From contig VTFK01000326.1 of the NCBI GenBank assembly GCA_009617715.1, positions 124,001-188,000 of the forward strand: DNA of 64,000 nt, given 5' to 3'. The translations under genes and the position numbers were made by a program. The notes below the pieces were generated by a model that did no database searches, was not told where the DNA came from, and worked only from the letters and a program-made list of their open reading frames with translations. Positions within the stretch are counted from its first letter, which is position 1. Each line of letters begins with the position of its first letter. Below, one piece after another: positions 37,611-49,092 of the stretch. This stretch comes from Plectrocnemia conspersa. Lineage: Eukaryota; Arthropoda; Insecta; Trichoptera; Polycentropodidae.

Positions 37611-39144
37611 AAAAACTAAAGGAGTGGATAGCCACTGAAACAATAAGTCTATATAAAAAGGGTGCAATTAAATAAGACGACTAGAGTGGTCGGTGATTTT
37701 AAATAATCGCAGTAGAGATTACTTTGCAAAATTTTGCGAACTATGAAAACGATATAATTATATTTAATGATGATTAAATTTTCCGGTCCAGCGAAGAAAA
37801 TGTGAATTGTTATTTGTTTTATTTGACATTATATTTTATAACTCAGTGGTCGTAATCAAACTTTTAATTAAAACTATACACATTACTTAGCTATAGATCT
37901 CATATATACACGAATAGTGACATCATGAATAAATATCAGACATATTACAGTTACTTAAAGTGTAAAAATCATTGCAAACTATAGAAAAAGTTAAATAAAT
38001 AAACATTATTTGAGTAATTATGAGGTATAAAGCTTAAATAAAAAAACATATAAATTGCCCTAATCTATGAAGTAATGTCTAATTTCAGAACCACAAGCCA
38101 ACTAAATTAAATATTATTACAAGATATTGCTCAACGTTTACCTAAGTTATAGAAATAATATTTATATTAGTCTTATAGGTGGTAAATAGTTGTACATTTT
38201 TGTGTATATATTTAACACAATAAAATAAACATTTTGATTTTTGATCATACTTTATAGCTTCTAGAGAATATCACAAAATAATATGTTCTACACAATTGTT
38301 GACATTTACTTATAAATTATCAGAATTTTTTATTCTTAGATTAATAGTCTTGTATTAGCTTTTTAATATGCAACTTTTTATTTTCAACTTGTTTTTTCTG
38401 TTTTAATCTTCTTTAAGCTCTTCCAGGAACTTAGTTCTATATCACTTAATTTTCTGATTAGTCATTATGTTTTTTTTCAGTATTTTCATTACTAGATACC
38501 CGTATTTCTCTGAATCTTTAAATTTATTTATGCATAACAAGATAATAAATATTATAATTTAATTTCCTAATTCATTTATTAATTTATTATTTATGTTGAT
38601 CTCAATGTTTTTATTTATGGTAATTTTTTTGCTCTAAATACCCACTTTTTGGAACAACGTAATAAGGATTTAAGAGTGCTGTACTACAAATCACATATTC
38701 TACTTTCTGATTGAAGTTATTAAATTTTAAAAACTACTTTTTAACTTGCTTTCTAAAAAAGTATTTATATATTATCATATTGTATGTATATTTATTGAAT
38801 TGATAATATTAGACATTGCCACAAAAAAATATCATAAAACCACATAAAAATATGCTAGATGAATTGGGTCCCCTGGAAAAATAAATACATTGATAATAAT
38901 GTACTAGATTTTGGATATAAATATATTAGTAAACTATAAACAAACTAGAATAAATTCGTATTAGGTTATTCTTAAATATTTTAGTTTTTTATACGTTTTG
39001 ACTTCAAACTAGCATATTTTATTTTATTTTAACGTTTCTCACAATAGGTTTTTATTATAATTTACAATAAACAAGGATGACAAAATCTTGCACAATTGTT
39101 TTAATATACCTATATGGTATACTTTACTTTACTTATCATATTCC
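37611..39144. other. A+T-rich gene-free stretch
   Basis: A very A+T-rich 1.5 kb with no frame above the noise and no repeat that I could identify. Confidence 0.5.
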
Positions 39145-39402
39145 TTATTTGATCTGAAAGACCTGGGTTTGAATCCCATATGAACCCATAGTGTTTTTGA
39201 ATTTCTATGATCTATGCCATAGATTTCATAATCCCGTTATACCATAGATTCTATGAGATAACGGGATTAGTATATAATTATAATTACGATTGATCATAGA
39301 TACCTAGATTTTCCTAATCTCACATAGGAATATCGAGATGATTAATTCAAATTGAGCTTGATCGTACATATTAGGTATTGAAAACTCTCTGATAACATGC
39401 TA
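39145..39402 (+). repeat. tRNA-derived SINE, copy 2 (A box lost)
   Basis: This matches the SINE at 6541-6780 from the B box onward: GGTTTGAATCC at 39166-39176 (10 of 11 positions to the consensus), the ATAGTGTTTTT spacer, a TATAATTATAATTACGATTG segment and a GAGCTTGATCGTACATATTAG segment. The A-box half is missing or unrecognisable. It differs from copy 1 by a segment at 39229-39269 that forms a perfect inverted repeat. Confidence 0.7.
39229..39269. repeat. Perfect 12-base inverted repeat inside SINE copy 2
   Basis: TAATCCCGTTAT at 39229-39240 pairs exactly with ATAACGGGATTA at 39258-39269 over a 17-base loop. CCATAGATT occurs just before the first arm and again in the loop, so the hairpin may have arisen by local duplication and inversion. 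Confidence 0.8.
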
Positions 39403-39589
39403 CTTTAACTTATTGAGAATATTTTAAATGTATTCAAAATAAGAATAATAATAATAATATATACATATATATGTATTCCAAGAATTACGAATTCAGCTAT
39501 TAGCAATTTTCATTACAATTAGTGTATTTGATTATTATTGTTTATTTGCACACTAAATATACAAAAAGTCAATAGATTTTTTCACCAAC
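39403..39589. other. A+T-rich spacer
   Basis: A short stretch with AATAATAAT and ATATATAC runs and no other feature. Confidence 0.5.
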
Positions 39590-39704
39590 TGATAAAAATA
39601 TATATTTCTGTTCAATATGAAAAATATATTTTTTTAATCAATTTGAAAAATAGATATTTCTAATTAATATGAAAAAAATATATTTCTAATAAATATAAAA
39701 TAAA
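39590..39704. repeat. About 4 copies of a 27-bp tandem repeat
   Basis: The units follow the pattern AAAAATATATATTTCTAATCAATATG with small changes, starting at about 39592, 39620, 39646 and 39672. It is a low-complexity minisatellite. Confidence 0.65.
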
Positions 39705-40279
39705 TGTGACAAAATAAACCACAAATAGTGATTTTGCATTTTGTGATTTTTTAGTAGCGTTAAACTTATATTCATATTTACCATAAAATTCTATCATTGT
39801 GAATCATAACTAAGTAGCTAAAATCTCTTAGGGTTTTTTATATTGAGTTTTGCTTTTATTCTACGATGGGGATTTCAAATTTTCATTGCTATGTCATATC
39901 AAATACCTTTACCTCTTGTGTATTTATTATTGTAAAAAAATTATTTAATAATAATGTTTTTTCTTCTCTATGAATACTTGTATTGAAAATTTTAAACCAT
40001 TTATTTTTATTTTTTTAGAAAAAGTAATTAAATAGCTATTAATTAAAAAATGTATGTTTCCTTATTTCATGTTTTTGTCGTAGTATACTACTTGTATCTG
40101 TGATTAGTTATACCATTGGGTTTACATTTCATATAACAATGATTTACGGTAATAATAATAGTATTTTTTGCTTTTATTTCATCCATAAATATTGCGACAC
40201 ACCATTCAAAAAGTTCATTCGATTTCTGAAACAAAATACATTCAACAATAAACTCATTACATAAATTTTGCAATCCCCC
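39705..40279. other. A+T-rich gene-free stretch
   Basis: A+T-rich, with a 61-codon minus frame at its right edge that I do not recognise. I see nothing else. Confidence 0.5.
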
Positions 40280-41130
40280 ATCGGAACTGTTTATTTATTT
40301 TTATGCCAGTCCATTATTTATGCGCACAATGGATACCACAATTCGCATGATTTACATCATATACATATGTGCATAAAACGAAAACGCGTAGCACACTGAT
40401 AGTTTTGAGCCTGTTGTGTCGTAAAATTTTCAACCGCCCACACGTGCTGGGGCTAACCCTCATAACTAATCGGAAATATTGTCGTTGCTCGGGAGGAGGA
40501 TGAGGATTGTATACAAAATCACGTTTTCGGGAAAAAAGCGTAATAAAATTCAAGTTTCTGGTATTGGACTCATAAACGGCGGAAAGGAAAATAGTCTGCC
40601 TATAAAATTTATTATGGCCGAACAAAGAAAACATCTGGTGCCTTAGACTTGTTGTCTTAGGGGATGGCAGAGGGGATGTGTGCCGTATAACACGCCACAC
40701 GGAAAAGTCACACACGAACGTTCAACCCTGGCTAATTTATCCGTTCCGACTATTTCCGAGCGGCTCTGGGGTCATTTGGGACGTTACGGTTTTCAATTTC
40801 GGATTTGTCGGCTGTTCGGAGACGTGTCGCGGTTTTATTGCGTGTTGTTGTTAAACGGAGTGAAAGTTTTATTTTGCTGTGAAATGTATTTAGGGAAAAT
40901 CGTATTTATGGCATATCCACAGAGGTATGTAAAAAAATATAAAATAACATGTTCATTTAGTTATAGGCAATATATTAATTTAATTCATTAATGCTGCTGT
41001 AGATTACCTGACTGCGGCTGTCACTCGCGACAGTCTAAGTAGGAGGTCGGGCCTAACCTCAGTGTAGTGTACAGAAGCGAGGCCCAAATAAATTGCGCTT
41101 TATAATAGGCTAAGGTTAAAATAAGTGGAC
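40280..41130. other. Large C+G-richer island, coding status unresolved
   Basis: A 133-codon minus frame (40715-40314) and a 103-codon plus frame (40680-40991) lie tail to tail in an 850-bp island. Neither has a recognisable domain, signal peptide or family resemblance. I favour a non-coding, stop-poor island. Strand-specific RNA or codon-level conservation would be needed to call a gene. Confidence 0.35.
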
Positions 41131-43030
41131 TCTAGCGTTTTTATGCAATTTCAAACATCAGTCAAAATAAAATCATTTTCGTAAACTTACGTATTTTATT
41201 ATTAAATATAAAAAAATGCGTCACATTATGTGATTTTTATGGCTGTATTTAGAGTCGATGCTGTAAATGATTCATCCTACATTAAGTGGTTAGGGATATT
41301 TTAATGTCAATTGCCAGAAAAACGGAAAATGTCATTGGTCAAAATACCACATGTCTAATTGAACAAACTTGTCTGAATTTAAAAATAAATAATAAAAAAA
41401 TATATAATAAACATAAATGTCTATCATAATATTTTATATAATATATATAAACGTCTATGTTATAATGAATCATAAATATGTTTTTATAAAATGATTTTAA
41501 AATGTTCATTAAAGCAAAGGTGTATAGCAGAATTTTGAATGATAATCTTTTGAAGCATATAATCGATGATATCTAAAAATCGATGATATATTAAAAATAT
41601 ACTAAATCTCGTCATTCAGTTTCAATATTATTAGTTTTATTATTTAATTATGATATATTTTTAAGTGATTTGCGAAAGTAAACTATAATTTACTTTATAA
41701 CATATATTTTGTTTTTCTTTATAACATATATTTTGTAGTTTTGTATCTCTTTTCAACAACTTCCATTATTTTCTAACTAGTTTCAATCTAAACCAAGTGT
41801 ACACTTTCAGGATTCGAGTTTTCGTCATGCCGATGCTGAAAAGCTTACCGCTGCCGCAGAAACAACCCCTTAGGGCGTAGCAGGGTAAAACTTGTTATTA
41901 TTTTCTTTCTCATATGGGGAGTTGATGTTTACACCTGCTGCCCTATTACTCATCTTACCCTTACAGTTGTTCGGCACGTTCTGCGCCCTTCCTCCCTGGC
42001 GAAAATTGTCTTTTTTGCTCCGGCGGTGAAGCTTTCGCGGGTTTTATTGATTTTTTATTGCATCCTCCATAAATCTTGCGTCTGCTGCAGTTTCCATTTA
42101 TTCTTTAATTTCAAAAGAAACTTTAAGAGGAGCTGAGAGTTACAAGCACTTTTTGATATTATTTTAAATGGAAATTGCACAATATAGATGTATATACGTT
42201 TCTTTTCAACTTAGAACATCTTGAAAATAGTATTTGAGCAAAGTTTTTACATTATAATATGGTACAACATCAAATAACTTAATACTTTCATTATTTACGA
42301 ATTGATTTTTCATTGATAAAATAAATAAATTTATTATTAATATTATTTTCAGTTGAATCATGAGTTTTTTTCTTGAATTCTTGGCCAACATTTTTTCGGT
42401 CGCAATTATTACTAAGTCTAATATTTTTACAATAAATATTACTATTTTATCTATATCACAAATAATTGAATATATAAAAAGGGTTGTGAAACTATAATAA
42501 ATAGTATATAACATAAAATATTTGTAGATAATAACAAAGTTCACTTGAATTCAGTAAAGTAAACAGTCCGAAGTAAATATAATACATATATATGTTTTTA
42601 TTAGCACAAAGCTCATAGAATTCTTACGATATGTATTTACAGATTTAATTATTACCCATTTTAAGCAATTACTTTTTGAAGTAAGATGTCAAATCATCTT
42701 AATCTTTACTTACTTTTTAATATTACAATTATTAAAAAATATATATGCTGAATATACATATATTTTGAAACTATTTGAGTATAAATAATTTCTTTGGCTT
42801 CTTATTTAACAGGTAAACGAAAAGATTTGTCAACTTTTATTTTAATTTATATATTTTTTTTTATTTTATTAAAATATTAATATGTAATTAATCAAATTAA
42901 TTGCTTATTTTACTTAGGTCTAAATATTTAAATATTTTCGTATTTAATTCGTTATAGGTGTACATATATTTTTATAAGATATGTGTTTCTCTTTTCATAA
43001 TAAAACGTTTAATTCACCAAATTTGCTTTT
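41131..43030. other. Gene-free; island at about 41790-42140; 20-bp direct repeat
   Basis: CTTTATAACATATATTTTGT occurs exactly twice, at 41693-41712 and 41717-41736. The island at 41790-42140 is C+G-richer and has no clear frame. The 112-codon minus frame at 42544-42206 is Ile/Leu/Tyr-rich, as expected from random A+T-rich DNA, so it is not called. Confidence 0.45.
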
Positions 43031-43400
43031 TTTATTTTTTCTTCCGTAATCGGACAATCTTAAACGAATACTCCTCTCATTTTTTGGATGTCGAGGTCAA
43101 AGCTCTACAAAATAAGCCTAGGTACGCGACCGAAGAATCTTAACGGAAGACGGATTTTCTCTCGCAATCCATCTAGCTCAGAGATTTAGTCGTCGCATTA
43201 GAGCTCCGTCCGGAATTTCCGAGTTTTCACAGGATCTCCGCAAATTTTCACCTGGTCCGTGGATTTTATCCGCAGAGATTAGTGTTTGGCTATTTTTTAA
43301 ACGTTATCGGATTATCGGCGCTCGCGACACCGATTTGTTACCAGTAAACCATTTTGACAAAGTCTATGGGGTGGATAAGTGAGATAAATCACTACAATCG
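43031..43400. other. C+G-richer non-coding island
   Basis: This island is dense in TCCG/CGGA strings (TCCGTCCGGAATTTCCGAG near 43207). No coding frame is seen. Confidence 0.3.
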
Positions 43401-44834
43401 TTCATTATTATAGTTATCAATTATTATAAATAAGACAAATGAAATATCTGTATATGTAATTTAATATAAGTCTAACGATGTCGATAAGGTCTGTACGATT
43501 ATGTATGATAGAAGATGCACGAAAGAAATGCAAGTATACCCTGCGTGGCGCGTGACGCGAATAGAAATGTGTTTCTTTGTTCTGTTCAATTGGATAAATG
43601 ATCCAGGATGATACATAAAGAAGAAGACAATATTAGGATGCTTTATTTTTATTGTAGCCATAGAAAAAATATTTATACCTTAATGATGCTGCCCAGGTGG
43701 TTCGTTATATTATATTCGTAAGGTTGCTTTCTTCATTTTGTTGTATTGTGATGTGCTATATATTGTACACATAAACAAACTAGACTAAAGCTTTCTAAAT
43801 GAAAAAATAAACTTTATTCAAACCAGACTACCAAAATTAAATCAAGAATACAATTTTCAATATTGCAATAAATTCCTATATATTAATATAAACCACACTA
43901 TTTCTCACTAACTGTTGAAAAATATATTTTTAATCTCAGAAATTTAAAAATATTGCCATAATCTTACTCAAAGTTTACTAACCAAATAATCTTTAGTTGT
44001 GCTTAATGAGTTTATTAACATAACTGACTAAGCACAACTTGGGTTAAGCATTAAAGTGAAATTTCAGTAGCCTTAAGACACGCTGATGTACGTGTATCTT
44101 AAAACTATTTTTTTATAAAAACTTCTTTATTTTCAATTTTTGTAATTTATTTTTTATTTTTTAATAGTATTGATGTATCCTTATATTTTTTTAAGTAATT
44201 TTTATTTCTCTAATAAACTCAAAAAAATAAAATAGAACGGGAAAACAATGTTTCTGGGCCTCATGTCAAAAACTGCATTTTATGTATTTTAATATCGTAA
44301 TATGATTTCTTGATAAAATAATAATAGGTACTAGTTAGAATTTTCTATGCTACTAATAAATATAAAAATTAGACACCGTTGCGACATATTTTATGAAATC
44401 ATATTGTATGTGAAATATTTTAATTAGGCATGAAAAATTATTAAAAATATCTACTCATAATATTACCCTGGTACTTAGTCATGTTTTCTTTGCTGCTCAG
44501 TGTTGCCATATAGTGAATTTCTAGTCCAGGTTAAAAACAATAAAATCGTACGATAATTAAAGATTTTTTATAACAATATCACAATATTTTATAACAATAT
44601 TAGCTTTTGACGTGAATTTTTGCCTTCTGAGAAGTGATAATTGTTTTTGCGCTCTTCTGTTGACCCAAATTTGGTTTGAATATACTTTGCCCAATACTCT
44701 CATTTCAGAAGTCTATAGTAATATCGATAAGAATAGCTATCATATTTTGAAAACATGTGTAGTATCGAAATGCAGACAAACTATGGAGCAATATGTGAGA
44801 TGCGATGTTTGTCTGTACTTAATCTTCCAATGAA
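43401..44834. other. A+T-rich gene-free stretch with one hairpin
   Basis: AGTTGTGCTTA at 43995-44005 pairs perfectly with TAAGCACAACT at 44029-44039. A TTTTATAACAATAT string is repeated at about 44567-44600. No gene is supported. The 73-codon frame at 44612 abuts the repeat that follows and is not recognisable. Confidence 0.45.
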
Positions 44835-45198
44835 AGTTCTAAAACTATAATTAGTTTTTGAACTTTGTACAGCAAATAGACATTTTGCAACTATCAACTT
44901 GAGTTTCATAGAAATTTTAGAGTAGCATGTTAGCACCTATCAGTTAAATTATATTTTCGCTAGTAGAAATATATATCTACCGGCTTATAAGGAAAACTTA
45001 ACTTTATCAAAAAATATATACTCGCTTTAACATTTATACATCGGATATAAATAAATAATGATAAGTATGTAAATACCTATATATATCGAAAAGTTGAAAT
45101 CAACACTTGCCAGGTAATTTTTATGTTCACTGGTAAAAATATATATCTACTAGTGAAAATGTATTCCGATATGATTTTACTAAAATGACATATTTAAA
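44835..45198 (+). repeat. Unclassified dispersed repeat, copy 2 (internally duplicated)
   Basis: This is the same family as 31935-32162. It is longer because the segment around GCTAGTAGAAATATATATCTAC (about 44956-44980) recurs in changed form as CACTGGTAAAAATATATATCTACTAGTG (about 45128-45155), with about 150 bp in between. The shared tail GTGAAAATGTATTC...ACTAAAATG follows the second instance. Confidence 0.68.
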
Positions 45199-46000
45199 AA
45201 AAATATTTTCAGGATAGATTCGGGACTGTTTTTTCTAGATTTTCTTCTAGAAATAAACACATGAAACTGAATATATTATTACTTTTTTTTTACTGAATTA
45301 AATCTAGTTGCCAAATTATCGATAATATAATCTATAAAAACATTAAATTTCTATAATTCAGCTAGTGCTGTTGTTGATTTTTCGTTATACTCTGCTACTT
45401 TTTTTAGATATTCGATCTAAATTTTCAGTTCGAATACCTATATTTGCTGCTAATAATTTACTTAATATTTCCTCTTATGTCTAATATTTTTTAAACGATC
45501 AAAAAGCAATAAAAGGAACAATAATTTGCAAACAAATTTTAACACAAACTGAGCCGCGTCAAACAACTACAATCTGTCCCTTTGAATAATAATGTTTTTC
45601 TGTGAAAGAACTACCTAGAAAGTGGATGCTTTTGAAGGCAATGTATCACTTCTTTTATTTTTTGTATAATATATATAAAAAATAGCTAAAGGAAATTATA
45701 CTTGAAATACTTAGTTCAGATTCATTATTTGAGGTTGGTTTTAACTTTTTTTATACATATATTCTTGCTATGATTTTTTCTAGAGTTGGACCCCTCAAGG
45801 AGAACGGGCCTCGGGTATTTGTCTCCTCTCCCTGGTTCTATTCATTGTAATATAAAGTATACAATTAGTAGCGTTTTACTGTTTGTGAAAGCAGCATATT
45901 ATAATTTAGTTTTTGTTTCGCTCTGTATATTTACCAACCCTGAATTACGATAAGTTACTTTCACTTGATGTTTTTGACACAAAGTTTAGGACGGAAAAAC
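45199..46000. other. A+T-rich gene-free stretch
   Basis: No frame or repeat is supported. A short C+G-richer run lies at 45785-45840. Confidence 0.5.
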
Positions 46001-46800
46001 TATCAACTTGACGTATAACTTTTATAATTAGATTTTAGTGACTCTGCCGGACGGAAGGAATTAGATTTGGCGTTTGTTCCAGTTCCTGCGCTACCCTTCT
46101 CACGTGTCATGCGTCCGTGATGACGATATGATATATACGTGTAGTTCATAAAAAATGATTTTGCGTTGTGTCGCACACAGGGTTGCAAGCATAATAAAAA
46201 CTTTTTAATCAAGGTCTACCATGGCGGCTTTGTAGCGGGGAACAAAAGCGTCGGCGGCCTCTTTATACGGCGCGATAATGCCACATCCATAATCCCGGGA
46301 TCGCTTTGGGATATTGCCGTCGTAAAGAATCATTTCCGTCATTAATAACGGGATAGGGGTCGTCGCCAGATTTTCGCATTACGACCCCGGGACGATTTTA
46401 TATTCCGGTCGGTGCCTCGGATGCCTCGGCGAAGTAACTACCGAGGAATTACTCCAGACGGCTGCTTATTGGGAGGCCGCGTCTTGGCGCTCGCACCTTG
46501 AATACAAAAGGGCCACGAAAGCGAAAGTTAGAGACACACACCCCCATCGCCAAGAACAAAAGTGTCAGTAATGCAACAATAATGCCACCCTCTGAGCGCC
46601 ACCGTATAAAATAAATCCATCGAGACCTGTGGAAAAAGCGTGACCGGGAATCATTCAAACTTAATTCAGCGATGGGTAATATTATATATAATAAATTACA
46701 TTTGTATTGACAAAATTCATATTTTAATATGATGAAATTCAATCTTCTTCTAGACAATTAATTCTATTTACAGAGGAGGTCGTATTTTCGGTTAATGCAG
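46001..46800. other. C+G-richer island
   Basis: The block at about 46030-46660 holds CCCGGGATCG and CCCCGGGACG strings (46295 and 46385) and a 102-codon minus frame (46757-46449). The frame has a hydrophobic stretch (IIVALLTLLFLAMGV) but no recognisable family. A one-pass membrane microprotein cannot be excluded, but there is no supporting evidence beyond the frame. Confidence 0.35.
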
Positions 46801-46928
46801 ACTTCCTGACTAACGTGGATTGTAAAATAATACGATAATCGTGTCTAAAATAACAAGATTGTCAACATTAACCTTCAATGTTTAAGAAATGCTTAGTGAC
46901 ATACAACTTTCTACAAGAACTCTGCATC

Positions 46929-47042
46929 GTATCCCCACGTTCTTGAATAAAAGATGGTGGGGATACAAGAATGGAAAATACCCAAATATCCTTATATAAA
47001 GGTACCTGAACTTTTTTGATTAAGAGGGAGTATTTGGGTATT
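46929..47042. repeat. Two consecutive perfect inverted repeats
   Basis: The first pair is GTATCCCCAC (46929-46938) and GTGGGGATAC (46957-46966). The second is AATACCCAAATA (46977-46988) and TATTTGGGTATT (47031-47042). Two exact hairpins 10 bases apart in a 114-bp segment are unlikely in ordinary spacer DNA. The segment may be a foldback transposon remnant or a structured RNA. Confidence 0.6.
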
Positions 47043-48754
47043 AGGGCATTTCAAATTATAGACCCCGATTTAAGAATACTGTGCACTAAAGTACCTCATG
47101 GAATAGGAATAACTGATGTTAAAGGTAAACGCGTTCCTCATAACAAAGCCGAACATATTGAAGTTTGACATTAATTTTTGTATGCGTGTCCTTCTCTTGG
47201 AATATTTATTTGAAGTTTTAAAAACTTTTTTTTTAATTTATAAATTAATTATCTTAATATTTATAAAAAATACCGCTTTTAACAATTAGAACGGTAAAAA
47301 AATATTTGTTATAAGTTGCTCTTATAAAGTTTAATAAGTGAATTATTATTTGTACTCACCTTTGTAGTCTTTGTATTAAGAACTTAGTCTTTAATTACAT
47401 TGTGATCAAAATGTATGTCAAGGGTCTATTTAAAGGATTTTTTAGGAATAGTTTAAGAAATAAGCCATTGTTCCCAAAAGGCATTTACTTGATGGGAAAT
47501 TAATTTTTATTTATGAAATAAAAGGACTGAATAGGAACATTAATAAACGCGTTAAAATATCTTCATTAGTTTATTTATTTCATGAAAAAAATATTATCCT
47601 ATCGACAAATTAATAATTTTATAAAATACAACATAAATTACAAATAAACATTGTATATGATTTTTTTTATTATACAATTACAAACGAAACAGATTCTAAC
47701 AGATAATAAAAATCATGTATGTTTACATATTGTACACAATCTAAGATGACTAAGTTTTATACAATAAAATTATAAACAAACGCTGCGATAACAATTTCTA
47801 CAAATAAATAATAACAATTTTATGATCCCTATGAAATTTACATGGACTCATCATTTTTTTATATGAAAACTTTAACGAGCTTACGTATGTATATAATATA
47901 TTTTTTTACACAGCAGCAAAACATTTAACAAAAGTAAATGACCATGATATAGGAAGACTATTTTTATTTGAAATAAAATAGTTAATATAGTATTGCAATG
48001 ATAGATATTCAGAATTATAGTATAAAAATATAAAAAAAGGGATTTGTTAGGGGTTTTAAAAAAAATATTTTCGTTTCAAGATAGTGTTATTATTATCAAT
48101 AACAAAATATTGATATGATAACATAGATATGTTTAATAATCATAATATTTAATTTACAGTTTTATATATCAAAATATAAAATCACCGTCTTTCTAAAGAA
48201 CGTTAATTATAAAATAATTAATTAAATAATTTGTAAATATTTTTTTATAACGTATACATATTTGAAAGACAGTGTGTTTGAATTTAGTGTATAATTACCA
48301 ATTATTATTAATATCTACCGTACTTACATATATGTATACAACGTTGGCGAAAACGATTTAATCTTTTTACTCTATATTAATCGAATGTACATACATATTT
48401 ATATTACCAATTTTACCGAATATAATACTGTAATTTTCGTATAGGTTATTAAAATTATTACTATAAAATAAAATGCTATATCAAAGATTGTACACCATGA
48501 TATAAAAGCTACTTCAGTTTTATATTATATTTAGAAAATAATTGTAGTATAAAATATGATGTAATATGATATATATTTTTATGTCGAGTATCAAAAGCAG
48601 TCTCCCATAATAAATTCGGTTATTTGGTTTTTTTCCACGCAGGATCCTTTTAAAGCTAGGGATAAATTTAGATAGATATATTTATATTATTATATTTAAT
48701 TTTATTTACTAACAAGCCAAATGATTGTTCATTGTTCATAGTTGATAATTAAAA
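47043..48754. other. A+T-rich 3' flank of the kinesin gene
   Basis: This is extremely A+T-rich and has many AATAAA strings on the minus strand. It may include distal 3' UTR of the kinesin gene, because insect 3' UTRs of this class can be long, but nothing fixes the transcript end. Confidence 0.4.
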
Positions 48755-48783
48755 TTTATTATACAATTTTATAAAATTTTATT
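48755..48783 (-). promoter_or_regulatory. Candidate polyadenylation signals of the full-length kinesin transcript
   Basis: AATAAA occurs on the minus strand at 48783-48778 and again at 48760-48755, 25 and 48 bases past the TAA stop of the last exon. Many further copies lie downstream in this A+T-rich DNA, so use of these ones is a guess. Confidence 0.3.
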
Positions 48784-48807
48784 TACACGAAAATGATGTA
48801 TCACAAT

Positions 48808-48908
48808 TTAAAAAACGTAGTTTGTAATGTCTTGCCCGTTGAGGATTTTCAGCTTAGACAGCAGCTTAGATCTTAAGGTTTTCTTGGGCTTCCGTTCCGG
48901 TGGGGTCA
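48808..48908 (-). CDS. KIF26: KIF26/CG14535-type kinesin, C-terminal exon
   Basis: The exon begins after the acceptor TTTTACAG. It carries two bases that complete a split leucine codon, then 32 codons and TAA (48810-48808). The phase agrees exactly with the GTAAGA donor at the end of the preceding large exon (49093), across a 184-bp intron. The peptide starts TPPERKPKKT and continues LRSKLLSKLKILN. It is strongly basic with an amphipathic look, and ends in YVF, a pattern that could serve as a class II PDZ ligand (speculative). It was too short to show up as a long open frame. Support comes from the matched splice sites, phase and non-random basic composition, not from remembered homology. Reading through the donor gives a different ending (see the signal at 49046). 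Confidence 0.68.
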
Positions 48909-49045
48909 CTGTAAAATTTTTCACTTTAAAAATTGTACCGACACAGTTCTAAACACCGAATGTTAGGTCCACATTGAAAGTGTTAGCATGCGATCACAGG
49001 ATAGGTAAAAGGTAATTTAGAGCCCATGCATATAGTGGTTATGTT

Positions 49046-49051
49046 TTTATT
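49046..49051 (-). promoter_or_regulatory. Intronic AATAAA directly after the read-through stop
   Basis: If the GTAAGA donor at 49092 is not used, the frame adds 13 codons (CKNAETDAEISDF) to TGA at 49054-49052, and AATAAA follows without a gap. A donor, an in-frame stop and a polyadenylation signal within 47 bases is the arrangement expected for a composite terminal exon made by intronic polyadenylation. Confidence 0.45.
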
Positions 49052-49092
49052 TCAAAAGTCGCTTATTTCCGCGTCAGTCTCAGCGTTCTTAC

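Noticed and set aside
39590..39704. Tandem repeat considered as a CRISPR-like or regulatory array
   Set aside because: The units abut without spacers and are low-complexity A+T; it is an ordinary minisatellite.
42206..42544. 112-codon minus frame
   Set aside because: Ile/Leu/Tyr/Lys-rich composition is what random A+T-rich DNA gives; no motif or splice context.
46449..46757. 102-codon minus frame with a hydrophobic stretch, considered as a membrane microprotein
   Set aside because: No signal of conservation, no family match, and it straddles an island edge. Kept only as a comment on the island.
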